Shown piece after piece: positions 36,149 to 44,437 of a stretch of DNA of 64,000 nucleotides. Position 1 is the first letter of the stretch; the number at the start of each line of letters is the position of its first letter. The stretch is taken from contig CATOSM010000001.1 in NCBI GenBank assembly GCA_951812645.1, positions 1,777,560 to 1,841,559 on the forward strand, given 5' to 3'. The DNA is from an uncultured Candidatus Nitrosopumilus sp. (GTDB lineage Archaea > Thermoproteota > Nitrososphaeria > Nitrososphaerales > Nitrosopumilaceae). The notes beneath the pieces were generated by a model that saw only the letters and a program-made list of their open reading frames with translations, searched no databases and was not told the DNA's origin. The position numbers were made by a program, and so were the translations under genes.

Positions 36149-36289
36149 ATGGGACAGATGACGTTTATTGTAAGTGATGAATTGGAGAAAAAATTCAGGG
36201 ATCGAATATACAAGAAAATGGGAATGCGAAAGGGCAACATGGTTAAAGCATTAGAAGAAGCATTGGAGGATTGGATACAGAAAAAATGA
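36149..36289 (+). CDS. Ribbon-helix-helix (CopG-like) DNA-binding protein
   Basis: This 46-residue protein begins MGQMTFIVSDELEKKF, continues through a basic turn (KMGMRKGN) and ends MVKALEEALEDWIQKK. This is the strand-helix-helix build of MetJ/Arc/CopG repressors, which regulate plasmid copy number, viruses or toxin operons. A TATATTATAG sequence lies about ten bases upstream. It is the first gene beyond the tRNA. Confidence 0.7.
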   Translation: MGQMTFIVSDELEKKFRDRIYKKMGMRKGNMVKALEEALEDWIQKK

Positions 36290-36407
36290 ACCTTATAAGA
36301 AAGACAGATGCTAGGAGAGTAGATAGATAACGTTTGGATTTGGAAAAAAGAAAGAGTCACAGGTTCAAAGTAATAATACTCGACAAAATATTTCACAAGA
36401 GCATGTA

Positions 36408-37367
36408 ATGCTAAACCCCGACAGAATTCACGAGTCAGGCTATGTACTCAAAGACAACGAGTCAGTTATTGTGTCTGAAAAGGTACTGACGCCAAAGGGT
36501 GATGGATGGTTGCTTGTTACAAACTTGGAGTTTTTCTTTATCCATGAAAAGGAGGGAATTTATCTGCATCTGGTTCATCCAATGATAGAGTCACTTTCAG
36601 TACACAAAAACAAGATCACAGTATCCTGGAACGAGGCAAACGGAAAATATGACTATTCCGTGAAGGTAAAATCTGGTGCCGAATATGCACAGAGATTGGT
36701 AGACCAAATTAACCAGACATTCCATTACAAGAACAGTTCTGTACAGCATGTTGTATTGTCTGAATCTGAAATCAATATGGCAAGAGAAACGAGAATCAAG
36801 TATTTTGATATTATGATAGAATCTGAAAAAAGTATTGTTGCATCTCTTGAACCAAAGATAGATGAGATTGCAGATGATGATCCAGACAAGGCAAAAAAGA
36901 AACTGGACATACTAGCTCAAATTAACGAGTCTCAAGAAAAGATTAGAAGATACGAAAATACTATACAATACACCAAAGAGATTCCAATTGTACGATCTTA
37001 CAAGATTCCCTCAGATATAGATACAAGCAATGTATGGAATGACTGCTACTATGATGAGAAACGAAATGGATTTGTTACCTTTAACAAGCAACACATTGAG
37101 TTTGCCAGAAAACATTCTAGAAGTATCCAAATTGAATTTGACAAAGAGATGGGAACTGATGCTGGAATTATAGTTGAAAATGAAAAAACACAATTTCGAT
37201 TTGGTTATCCAGTAATTGCAACAACAAATCAAGACTGTAAACCTGTATGGTATATTTTGTGTACAATGACTGATGAGATTCTTACAGAAGAGATAGTCAT
37301 GGCAAGACTACAAACACGAAATAAAAAGACCGATGACCAGTTAGCAATTTATGAGACAGAATCATAA
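36408..37367 (+). CDS. Hypothetical protein with PH/GRAM-like N-terminal domain
   Basis: This 319-residue soluble protein has an N-terminal part (YVLKDNESVIVSEKVL, GWLLVTNLEFFFIHE, SLSVHKNKITVSWNE) that reads like a PH/GRAM-type barrel. A predicted coiled coil follows at about residues 125-195 (ESEKSIVASLEPKID, AQINESQEKIRRYEN). The frame is open upstream to 36327 with a lysine-rich lead (FGFGKKKESQVQ) but no normal start codon, so ATG 36408 is used. Function is unknown. It lies in accessory DNA. Confidence 0.55.
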   Translation: MLNPDRIHESGYVLKDNESVIVSEKVLTPKGDGWLLVTNLEFFFIHEKEGIYLHLVHPMIESLSVHKNKITVSWNEANGKYDYSVKVKSGAEYAQRLVDQINQTFHYKNSSVQHVVLSESEINMARETRIKYFDIMIESEKSIVASLEPKIDEIADDDPDKAKKKLDILAQINESQEKIRRYENTIQYTKEIPIVRSYKIPSDIDTSNVWNDCYYDEKRNGFVTFNKQHIEFARKHSRSIQIEFDKEMGTDAGIIVENEKTQFRFGYPVIATTNQDCKPVWYILCTMTDEILTEEIVMARLQTRNKKTDDQLAIYETES

Positions 37368-37391
37368 CAGTGGATTGGCGGAAATCTCAAA

Positions 37392-37520
37392 ATGTGTGAA
37401 AAAGAGTATGAGATAGGCCACAAAAACAAGTCAATTTACTGTGGTACACCATTAGAAGAACGTATTGAATTACAAAAACAGATCAACGAATATCTTCCTG
37501 AAAATCCACCTGCACAATAA
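37392..37520 (+). CDS. Small hypothetical protein (42 residues)
   Basis: The frame begins MCEKEYEIGHKNKSIYCGTP and ends with a charged helix and PENPPAQ. Two cysteines and two histidine/cysteine-like positions may bind zinc. It lies 24 bases after the PH-like gene in the same direction. Support is modest because the frame is short. Confidence 0.4.
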   Translation: MCEKEYEIGHKNKSIYCGTPLEERIELQKQINEYLPENPPAQ

Positions 37521-37543
37521 CTAAAAATAAAAAAAGAAAGAAA

Positions 37544-37831
37544 TTATTTCTCCAAGATATTTTTGATAGAGTCATGAATGTTTCTTGCATGCTCTGCTGA
37601 AATGGTGCCGTGAAGAATCTGGGAATCATCATTCCAGTTCAGAAGAACCGCATTATATGATGACATTCTCAAAAGACAGATTGACTCAGGTTGTACCTCA
37701 AAGTATTTCTCTCCAGACTTTTCATCCTTGCAGGTTATCATTTCAGGTGATACCGTAACTATGCAGGAGTGATTCTGAAACTTTGCCTTGAATGGTGTCG
37801 AATTCATTATACTATAGAAGACAGTTTGCAT
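37544..37831 (-). CDS. Hypothetical protein, possible PH-like fold
   Basis: The protein has 95 residues with a run of beta strands (CIVTVSPEMITCKDE, YFEVQPESICLLRM, AVLLNWNDDSQILHG) and one C-terminal helix (AEHARNIHDSIKNILEK), the order of a PH domain. It resembles the N-terminal part of the neighbouring 36408 protein in predicted layout, not in sequence I can align. No function is proposed. Confidence 0.5.
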   Translation of the reverse strand: MQTVFYSIMNSTPFKAKFQNHSCIVTVSPEMITCKDEKSGEKYFEVQPESICLLRMSSYNAVLLNWNDDSQILHGTISAEHARNIHDSIKNILEK

Positions 37832-37853
37832 AAAAGAGCAAATTTTACATTTT

Positions 37854-38000
37854 CTAACAGTACTCTTCCCCGCACATTGGACAAATTATGACCCTCTCAA
37901 TATCTCTTATGTTGCGCAAAACCTCGTCTTTTTGCATATTGTTAAATTCATACAGTTCCCTTGCACCAACTAACTCATTGCAGTTCTGACATCTCTGCAT
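37854..38000 (-). CDS. Small two-knuckle zinc-ribbon protein
   Basis: This 48-residue frame begins MQRCQNCNELVGARELYEF and ends IICPMCGEEYC. C4-C7 and the late CxxC (with a last Cys) would bind one zinc with a charged helix between. Such mini-ribbons are common in thaumarchaeal genomes and plasmids. It is co-oriented with the two flanking small genes. Confidence 0.6.
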   Translation of the reverse strand: MQRCQNCNELVGARELYEFNNMQKDEVLRNIRDIERVIICPMCGEEYC

Positions 38001-38082
38001 GATGATTAAACAAAAGAATTTCTGAAAATATCAACAGTTTTGATCAAAATATCTTAAGAGGATTAGTAATTTTATTTTTATT

Positions 38083-38346
38083 TTATTTTTGGTATAGCAC
38101 AAGCAAAAGTATTGTTGCAAGTCCTATTGACAGTGAAACAAACAAGCCAAGCACAACACTGGTTATGAATTCTGATTTGCGGTTATTTTGTGTATTTTTT
38201 GTCGTTATAATTGAAGCAGTTTCATCCACTAAAGTAATTTCCTTTAATGTGTTTGTATCATCTACGTTGATATCATTCCAACAGGAAGACATCCGCATTT
38301 TCTGCAAAAGTAACCGTTTTTCCGATATATGAAATTGTGTCTGCAT
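38083..38346 (-). CDS. Small tail-anchored membrane protein
   Basis: The protein has 87 residues. A polar N-terminal part contains one cysteine (MSSCWNDINVDD), and a single C-terminal hydrophobic segment (SVVLGLFVSLSIGLATILLLV) ends in YQK. No family was recognised. The region 38347-38544 downstream of its start, up to the IS, is AT-rich and holds no gene that I can support. Confidence 0.5.
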   Translation of the reverse strand: MQTQFHISEKRLLLQKMRMSSCWNDINVDDTNTLKEITLVDETASIITTKNTQNNRKSEFITSVVLGLFVSLSIGLATILLLVLYQK

Positions 38347-38544
38347 TGTGTCATATTTTCTTTGAATTTACAACACCCTAAAAAGATATTCTAGTTGCCT
38401 GAAATTATGCCATAAATGAATTCAAGAAATTCTTTGAACATGTTTGTTTTAGTCAATACAAGAATTAACCACACATATGAAAATATGTTGACTTGACATA
38501 ATTATGATGACTTTTGACAAATATTTGCCAAAAGTCTGAACTAG

Positions 38545-39413
38545 CAACTTATCTTAAAACTAACCCTTTGGACAATATTTGATGATCATTTGGATCCATG
38601 AACCATTAGTTTCCAAACTGTACATGAAATTCACCGAGATAACAGACAGTGGGACATGATAGAGCCGTTGCTACCAAAACCTGCCGCCACAGGACGCCCA
38701 AGAAGCAACGACCGAACGGTCTTAAATGGAATCGTCTGCGTGCCGGTTTCCGGATGCAGGTGGAGTGAGATGCCAAAGACATACGGCGATGGTTCAACTG
38801 CCAACCTAAGGCCAAGAAGATGGCAGGAGTTTGGCATATGGAAAAAGATTTTGGGGCGTGCAGTCAAATCCGCACACAGACAGGGAAAAATCAACCTGGA
38901 AAAAATATCGATTGATTCATCGTCAGTTCCCTCCAAAAAGGGGGCGATGTGATCGGATTTGACGGGTTCAAGAGTCACGGGCACGAAATTGCATGCTGCA
39001 GTAGACGGTACCGGCTCGCCAGTATCAGTTGTAATGAGCTCTGCAGACATTCACGACAGTACGAAATTTGCAGACGTGATGGAATCAATTTCGGATTTTG
39101 CAGACGATTCCATGATGGAACAGATAGTTTCAGTCTATGCAGACAGGGGATACGGTTAAGCCAATCCGCAGTTATGCAAGATCAAGAAACGTCATTCCGT
39201 GCATTCCTTTTGGAAAAAACGGCAGGACGGCAAGTGGTGATGCGGGCAAGGACAGTTACAACAGGACAAGGTTTGTAGTGGAACGGTTCTTTGCCTAGCT
39301 GAAAAACGGGTTTCACAGAACAGGAATCAGATGTGAAAGAAACGTGGGAAATTATCCCGGACTGGTTAACATTGCATCATTTTTGATGTATTGCAGGGTT
39401 TTAAGATGAGTTG
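38545..39413 (+). mobile_element. IS5-like element, copy 3 (module B/B)
   Basis: The left end CAACTTATCTTAAAAC and right end GGTTTTAAGATGAGTTG bound 869 bases. The 5' part (from the left end through the start of OrfA) matches the reversed right end of the element at 47345-48285. The 3' part matches copy 1. This is the only copy with both B modules. Confidence 0.82.
38625..39403 (+). pseudogene. IS5-family transposase, multiply broken
   Basis: The ATG at 38625 starts MKFTEITD, but about four bases are missing compared with the copy at 48209, so the frame ends early. The frame resumes as MIEPLLPKPAATGRPRSNDR to SSVPSKKGAM. OrfB is in the -1 frame after A5G5 (38935-38944), loses two bases after FDGFK, and meets an in-frame TAA at ADRGYG and a TAG near ERFFA. 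It is inactive. Confidence 0.8.
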
Positions 39414-39498
39414 CTCATTTGTTTTGGTCAAAATGTGTCAAGCGATCAAAAATTAATTTTTACAAGGTACAATAAATCAAAACTTTTGAATCCAAATC

Positions 39499-39702
39499 AT
39501 GAAAAAATCACAAATTCAAGAAACAGTTACACAATCCCCGATACTAAAACCACTCCAAGACCGATTAAAACAGGCAAGTCACATCACTGTACAATCAGCT
39601 GCAAGAAACAAGGTAAGTCTCAACATATCCTGGTATGACGTTCATGGAGAAGCACAGAGCCAGGAATACACGATTCCTGCAGGTTCCACCATAGAATTCT
39701 AA
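39499..39702 (+). CDS. Small hypothetical protein (67 residues)
   Basis: The sequence MKKSQIQETVTQSPILKPLQ leads into a beta-rich half (HITVQSAARNKVSLNIS, SQEYTIPAGSTIEF). It is soluble and was not recognised. It is co-oriented with the TFB-like and ParB-like genes and may share their message. Confidence 0.5.
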   Translation: MKKSQIQETVTQSPILKPLQDRLKQASHITVQSAARNKVSLNISWYDVHGEAQSQEYTIPAGSTIEF

Positions 39703-39786
39703 ATAACAAGCCAATTTCCCCTTTTTCTTTATTGTACCAATGCAATCAAAGAAATTATTTACATCTGACAAATCAGCTGTGTTAAA

Positions 39787-40691
39787 TTGTCATCAACTAG
39801 AGATATTTGCAGTCGTTGTGGAAAAAACTTCATTCTAACTGATAGCACCACTGGCGAGAGGTTCTGCGGTAAATGTGGATTTGTAATGTCTGAGGTATCA
39901 GAGGATTCTGGTCCTGAATGGCGCTCCTTTGCAAAAGATAGTGGTATGGATTCTGCAAGAGCAGGTGCCCCAACGTCACTTGCCATGCATGACTGGGGAC
40001 TTGCCACAAACATTGGCGCAGTGAATAAAGACGCATCAGGAAATCCTCTATCTAGTACCATGAAAAACACGTTTGAGCGATTGCGCACATGGGATAACAG
40101 AAGCAAGGCAAAAGATTCTGCAGATTGCAATCTCAGGCAGGCCTCATGGAGCTTGATAATCTCAAGGATAAATTGTCGCTTTCTGCATCAGTGTCTGAAA
40201 AGGCAGCATACATTTACAGAAAAGCACTGGAGAAGAAACTAGTTAGAGGACGCTCAATATCTGGACTGATTGCAGCATCATTATATGCTGCCTGTCGTGA
40301 CACTGAAACTCCTAGGACACTAAATGATATTGCGATACTGTCCAATCTGAAAAGAAAGGACATTGCAAGATGCTACAGGCTGTTGCATCGTGAACTGGAA
40401 CTCAAGATACCTGTAGTTGATCCAGTATTGTGCATTGCAAGAATTGCAAGCAAGATAAACCTGACTGAAAAGACAAAGAGAACAGCAATTGCAATGCTCA
40501 GGGATGCGCAGGACAAAAACGAGTCAACAGGCAAGGATCCGATGGACATAACAGCTGCTGCACTGTACCTGGCATGCATCAAGACCGGAGAGAATGTGAC
40601 CAAAAAGAATGTTTCAGATGCTTCAGGGGTGACAGAAGTTACAGTAAGAAACAGGTGCAAGAGTCTAAGGCAGAATGTCGATTTATTTTAG
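39787..40691 (+). pseudogene. TFB (TFIIB) paralogue split by a one-base deletion
   Basis: TFB recruits RNA polymerase to TBP-bound promoters. The first frame carries the zinc ribbon (CSRCGKNF to CGKCGF), the B-reader region (GPEWRSFAKDSGMDSARAGAP) and ends its true sequence at CNLRQA. The second frame continues with LMELDNLKDKLSLSASVSEKAAYIYR and two cyclin repeats ending SVTVRN-like VTEVTVRNRCKSL. The junction CAGGCCTCATG near 40138-40148 lacks one base. Either the gene is broken or the core starts again at ATG 40125 as a ribbon-less TFB. The TTG start at 39787 follows a poly-A-poor leader. Confidence 0.8.
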
Positions 40692-40788
40692 AACGTAAAG
40701 CATACATGCACTATTGGCCTAAACTTTTCCCCTTTGTCAACAAATTATCACTTTACCATTTTAACAAAACAAAACATTTCATGATGAT

Positions 40789-41595
40789 ATGGCCCGAAAA
40801 TACAACCCACCAATATCCTACAGATTAAGGGAAATTCCAGTAAAACACATCACAGTGTGGCGTGATGCCCAAGCAAGAAAACTAGACAGAGAAGGTATTG
40901 CAGAGCTTGCAAAATCGATAAAAAACGAAGGATTACAAAATCCTCCAATGGTCCAGAGCAATGGCAAGAATTCCTATCTGTTAATGTCTGGCCAGAGAAG
41001 AATGGCAGCCCTGAAAAGACTAGGTGCAAAAAAGATTCCTGTATTGTTGTTAACTAATAGCACGAAATATGACTTGGATGATGCAAAGGCAGCATCAGTT
41101 GTTGAAAATTTACATAGAAACAAAATGAACACGAAGGACATGACTGCAGCTTGTGTATTTCTGAGTGAATCTGTAGGAAAATCAAAGGCTGCAAAATCTT
41201 TAGGGATTTCATCCCAAACTTTGAGAAAATATCTTGGGTTTGCAGCAGTTCCAGACAAGCTAAAACAATTTGTTCCAAAAGAGTTGTCACGTGATGATTG
41301 TGTGAAATTGTACAGAGCAGTTCCAAATGTAACAAAGGCCATCAAAGTTGCAGAAAAGGCAATTCCACTGGACCAAAAATTAAGAAAGGAATACCTCAAG
41401 GCTTTGACCAGATCTCCAAAGTCATCTCATCTAAAATTATTCAAAAAAGCAAAGGCAGGATTATTACAACAGCGTGTTACGATACTATTGAACAAAGGAA
41501 ATGCCAGAAAACTGCACAGGTTGGCAATGAAAAAGGATATGGAATCTGCAGAGATGGCAGATGTCATACTGGCAAATTATCTGAAAAAAAGATAG
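40789..41595 (+). CDS. ParB/RepB-like partition protein
   Basis: This 268-residue protein has the ParB N-terminal nuclease-like fold: KHITVWRDAQARKLDREGIAELA, LQNPPMVQSNG, LMSGQRRMAALKRLGAKKIPVLL and VENLHRNKMNTKD. The G-Q-R-R-x-x-A box is the CTP-binding motif. A helix-turn-helix follows (GKSKAAKSLGISSQTLRKYL), then a basic C-terminal part. No ParA is nearby. ParB without ParA on an archaeal chromosome beside an integrase and a spare TFB suggests a plasmid origin. A second copy's tail is at 48286. Confidence 0.85.
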   Translation: MARKYNPPISYRLREIPVKHITVWRDAQARKLDREGIAELAKSIKNEGLQNPPMVQSNGKNSYLLMSGQRRMAALKRLGAKKIPVLLLTNSTKYDLDDAKAASVVENLHRNKMNTKDMTAACVFLSESVGKSKAAKSLGISSQTLRKYLGFAAVPDKLKQFVPKELSRDDCVKLYRAVPNVTKAIKVAEKAIPLDQKLRKEYLKALTRSPKSSHLKLFKKAKAGLLQQRVTILLNKGNARKLHRLAMKKDMESAEMADVILANYLKKR

Positions 41596-41666
41596 AATCT
41601 AGGCGTAAATGCATTTGTTTTGTTAAACAAAACATTACAATATCGTGGATTAAACTGTACGTATAC

Positions 41667-41919
41667 ATGGATGGGAACCAGCGGCCAACATATGGCAATG
41701 ATGGCACTATAAGCTGGATGGAGATAGGTGTAGTAATTGGACCGGGCTTTGCACATCCAAAAATTATGCCAGTAGAGCAGCACCTGTGCATCACTTCAAA
41801 TGATGCGCCCAACTGTAGCATGAATGTCTTTGAACTGGATATGTTGCGCAGTGAGACCTCTCACAAAAAACTTGTAGATACACTGCCAGGACATTTGGTG
41901 GAATGCCGTGCAGTATATA
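41667..41919 (+). pseudogene. Hypothetical gene truncated by IS insertion
   Basis: From ATG 41667 the frame reads MDGNQRPTYGNDGTISWMEI, then VVIGPGFAHPKIMPVEQHLC and NVFELDMLRSETSHKKLVDT. It is cut at 41920 by the left end CAACTCATCC of the IS5-like copy, after about 84 residues. It was not recognised. The remainder of the gene is not found beyond the IS. Confidence 0.5.
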
Positions 41920-42014
41920 CAACTCATCCTAAAACCGATCATTTTGTAAATAATTCATGACAATCGGGATCCAAGAATGACCCTGCTGATGCATCCTTCA
42001 TAATTCACAAAGAA

Positions 42015-42362
42015 ATGTCAGACATTCAATGGAACACGGTTGCATCACATCTGCTAAAACCTGCAAAAACCGGAAGACCCGGATGCAATGACAGAAACAC
42101 AATCAACGGAATATTGTTTGTACTAACAGCCGGCTGCAGGTGGGCAGACATGCCGGACAGATACGGTTCAAAATCCACCGCGCATCTGAGATTCTCAGAG
42201 CTGCAGCAAAAGGGAATGTGGAAAAGGATTCTGTCAGGACTGATAAAATCTGCACACAGACAGGGAAAAACCAGCCTGGAAAAAATATCAATTGATTCAT
42301 CATCAATTGCCGCCAAAAAAGGGGGGGCAAAACAGGATATGATGGGTTCAAGAAGATCCTAG
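42015..42362 (+). CDS. IS5-family transposase OrfA
   Basis: This 115-residue N-terminal part begins MSDIQWNTVASHLLKPAKTG and includes the DUF4096-like helices RPGCNDRNTINGILFVLTAG and CRWADMPDRYGSKSTAH, ending at the slippery run. The stop is in the zero frame. A -1 slip on AAAAAAG or GGGGGGG at 42315-42327 would fuse it to OrfB into a DDE transposase of about 258 residues. Confidence 0.8.
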   Translation: MSDIQWNTVASHLLKPAKTGRPGCNDRNTINGILFVLTAGCRWADMPDRYGSKSTAHLRFSELQQKGMWKRILSGLIKSAHRQGKTSLEKISIDSSSIAAKKGGAKQDMMGSRRS

Positions 42363-42793
42363 GCACAAAAATACACGTTGCAGTAGACAGGACAGGACTG
42401 CCAATCTCAATCAGGGCCAGCCCTGCAAATGTCCATGACAGTACGAAATTCATTGGTGTGTTAGAAAACATCTCAGAACCTGCAGGTGATGATTTGATAC
42501 GGCAGATCATCTCAGTGTATGCCGACAGGGGATACGATGTGGCATACATCAGAAACTATCTGGGATGCCATGGGATTGACCGTTGCATTCCATACAAAAA
42601 GAACTCGAAGAACGTTGCACAAAACAGGAATCAAAAGCATCATGGCAAGACAAGGTTTGTCGTAGAGCGGTTCCTTGCCTGGCCCAGGTGCGGACTTTAC
42701 GGGACGGCAGTCAGATGCGAAGGGAACTGTGACAACTGTCTTGGATTTGTGTATCTGGCATGCATCATGATGCATTGGAGGGTTTTAGGATAA
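42326..42793 (+). CDS. IS5-family transposase OrfB (catalytic DDE part)
   Basis: The -1 frame runs from GKTGYDGFKKILGTKIHVAV through VHDSTKFIGVLEN and ISVYADRGYDVAYIR, the second catalytic Asp. It continues to TRFVVERFLAWPRCGLYG, where the catalytic Glu follows Arg-Phe-Val-Val, and ends CIMMHWRVLG. The first Asp lies in VAVDRTG. No start codon is well placed, so production by frameshift from OrfA is expected. Confidence 0.75.
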   Translation, partial: GKTGYDGFKKILGTKIHVAVDRTGLPISIRASPANVHDSTKFIGVLENISEPAGDDLIRQIISVYADRGYDVAYIRNYLGCHGIDRCIPYKKNSKNVAQNRNQKHHGKTRFVVERFLAWPRCGLYGTAVRCEGNCDNCLGFVYLACIMMHWRVLG

Positions 42794-42942
42794 GTTCCTA
42801 GTAAAAACTTGACCAGCTCCATCTCTATAATTGACACCATGCATGATAATCTCAAGCCAGAATGCCCATATTTTAACGGTTAGCAGGATATCATACGTAT
42901 CTTCCAATGCTTATATGGAAATCCTTTGATTTTCACTTCATT

Positions 42943-43506
42943 ATGGAAGACACCCCTTTAGTGAATGGAGAATTAATCTCATCGCAAACATGTATCTCTG
43001 ATAAAAACATGATTCATGAATTAGGTCTAAAGGGATTTGGAGAAATTGAAAAAGAAAAATTATTCCTCAAATCATTTGAAACTCTTTATTTACTGTATAC
43101 AAAAAGATTGATTTTAAAAAAGAGCAAAAAACCAATTGATTTTGATTATTTTATGAGTATGTGTCAAAAGATTGATTCTAACATTCTCACCAAATTTTTG
43201 ATTTATCGTGATCTACGAAACAGAGGATATGTTGTTAAAGATGGATTTGGATTTGGTTCTGATTTCAGAGTTTATGAGAGAGGGCAATATGGAGAAAAAG
43301 GCGCAAAATTCTTAATTTTTGGTCTCAATGAAGGCCAACAAGAAAAAATGGGAAATTTGCAGAAAAAAATTGAAGAGATTGCTCAAATGGGAAAAGAACC
43401 TATCATTGCAGTGATAGAACGTCGTGGCGAAGTAATCTATTATAAAATTAACAAAATGAACTTTTATGAAAATAAATCTAGATTAGAAGAGTCTTTCCAA
43501 CTTTAG
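42943..43506 (+). CDS. endA: tRNA-splicing endonuclease
   Basis: The enzyme cuts bulge-helix-bulge introns from archaeal tRNAs. The catalytic domain shows KFLIYRDLRNRGYVVKDGFGFGSDFRVYERG, holding the Tyr of the triad at RGY and the later His replaced by the region around FRVYE. The lysine lies in the segment PIIAVIERRGEVIYYKI. The full family triad is Tyr-His-Lys, and I cannot place the His with certainty. ATG 42943 is preferred to the upstream ATG 42907. The length is 187 residues. Confidence 0.85.
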   Translation: MEDTPLVNGELISSQTCISDKNMIHELGLKGFGEIEKEKLFLKSFETLYLLYTKRLILKKSKKPIDFDYFMSMCQKIDSNILTKFLIYRDLRNRGYVVKDGFGFGSDFRVYERGQYGEKGAKFLIFGLNEGQQEKMGNLQKKIEEIAQMGKEPIIAVIERRGEVIYYKINKMNFYENKSRLEESFQL

Positions 43507-44025
43507 TCTTTCATTATCCATTTTGACGAATATTTTAAAAGACTATTTTCTTCTGCATACATGAAATCATAAACTTCTATGTGTTTTGTTTTATTTTCCC
43601 ACAACTCTTCAAAATCTTTTACTTTTCTTTCAACTCTGGATTTGTCATTCCATGATGTAAACACGTCAACAGATTCAAAATCTCCAGTTTGAGACGAAAA
43701 TGATTCTTTGGATGTTCCTGTAAAAGCTACCGTTTGATCTTCATCATCTCTAAAAATTCCAATCCTTTCTGAAAATGTGTCTGCAATTCTTTCGGAATTA
43801 GGGATGGCGATTTTTAGTTCAACTTGTCCGTTATTTACAATACTTTGAAGTTTTTGAATTTTAGCATCTTTGATTAATTTACCTTCAAATGATTTTGTAT
43901 ATTTTTCAGAAAAGAGCTTTGTGAATAAATTAAGATCAGCTGTTCTGAATCTGTGCCCTGTGATCACTCTCAACTTTGCTTTTCCTTCTGCAAATCTTTC
44001 AAATGCTACCGAAAATGTGGATAAA
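43503..44025 (-). pseudogene. Fragment of a PLD-like domain of a helicase/nuclease
   Basis: The frame reads AFERFAEGKAKLRVITGHRF at the top and later AIPNSERIADTFSERIGIFR, AFTGTSKESFSS, ESVDVFTSWNDKSRVE and FEELWENKT. This pattern (GIFxD...VAFTGSxNES...FESxxVFxSW) is the N-terminal phospholipase-D-like domain found before superfamily 2 helicases in restriction or defence loci. The upstream part ends at the first CRISPR repeat and the helicase part is missing at the other side, so it is truncated at both ends. TTG 43973 may start a residual product. It overlaps endA by four bases. Confidence 0.65.
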
Positions 44026-44254
44026 GTTTGAATTGATCTATGACAGGATTGAAAGAAAGAAAATAGAGTTCCAGACTATGACAAGAAAAAAGGTTTGAAT
44101 TGATCTATGATAGGATTGAAAGATTCCTGTTTCGAATGGTCTGAATACTCCATCTGTGTTTGAATTGATCTATGATAGGATTGAAAGAGCATTCCAAGCA
44201 ATGCATCCATTGCGTTTTCTGCAAGTTTGAATTGAGCTATGATAGGATTGAAAG
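44026..44254 (+). CRISPR. Four-repeat CRISPR array without cas genes
   Basis: There are 30-bp repeats at 44026-44055, 44093-44122, 44158-44187 and 44225-44254. They begin GTTTGAATTGATCTATGA and end TAGGATTGAAAG. Repeat 1 has C for T at position 19 and repeat 4 has G for T at position 12. Spacers are 37, 35 and 37 bases and unrelated to each other. The 3' end ATTGAAAG is the classic archaeal crRNA 5' tag, so transcription should run left to right. No leader is recognisable, because the left flank is gene remnant. No cas gene lies in the window. Confidence 0.88.
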
Positions 44255-44286
44255 CATCTTTCCTTGAACATATGTAAACTTCCGGC

Positions 44287-44437
44287 TCACAGTAATAGTG
44301 TTGGCTGACTCCTTCCACAGCATGGTACTATAATACCTTGCCCTTGATTGGAGCAATCCGAGCTACTGTGATAGCGGGGCAGACCCCTGATAGGTGAGTG
44401 CAGCTTCCAGCCAAATCAAAAAAGAGGAGGTGAAAAA
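44287..44437 (+). ncRNA. Candidate bridge RNA of the IS110 element
   Basis: IS110-family elements encode a structured bridge RNA in their longer noncoding end. Here the 151 bases before the transposase contain a long-range pair TTGGCTG (44300-44306) with CAGCCAA (44408-44414). There are also local hairpins, for example GGGG-CAGA-CCCC around 44377-44389. The loops that would pair with target and donor DNA cannot be fixed by eye. This is inference from position and family knowledge. Confidence 0.45.

Larger units (their letters stand above)
41920..42796 (+). mobile_element. IS5-like element, copy 4 (module A/A), best preserved
   Basis: The left end CAACTCATCCTAAAACC and right end GGTTTTAGGATAAGTT bound 877 bases. 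OrfA and OrfB are both free of stops and linked by A6G7, so this is the copy most likely to be active. It truncates the gene at 41667 and is followed by the endA promoter region (42797-42942), which holds no other gene. Confidence 0.85.

Noticed and set aside
44076-44318. An 80-residue minus-strand open frame with repeating NPII-type segments
   Set aside because: It is the reverse translation of the CRISPR repeats and spacers. The repeated peptide comes from the direct repeats, and there is no ribosome site.
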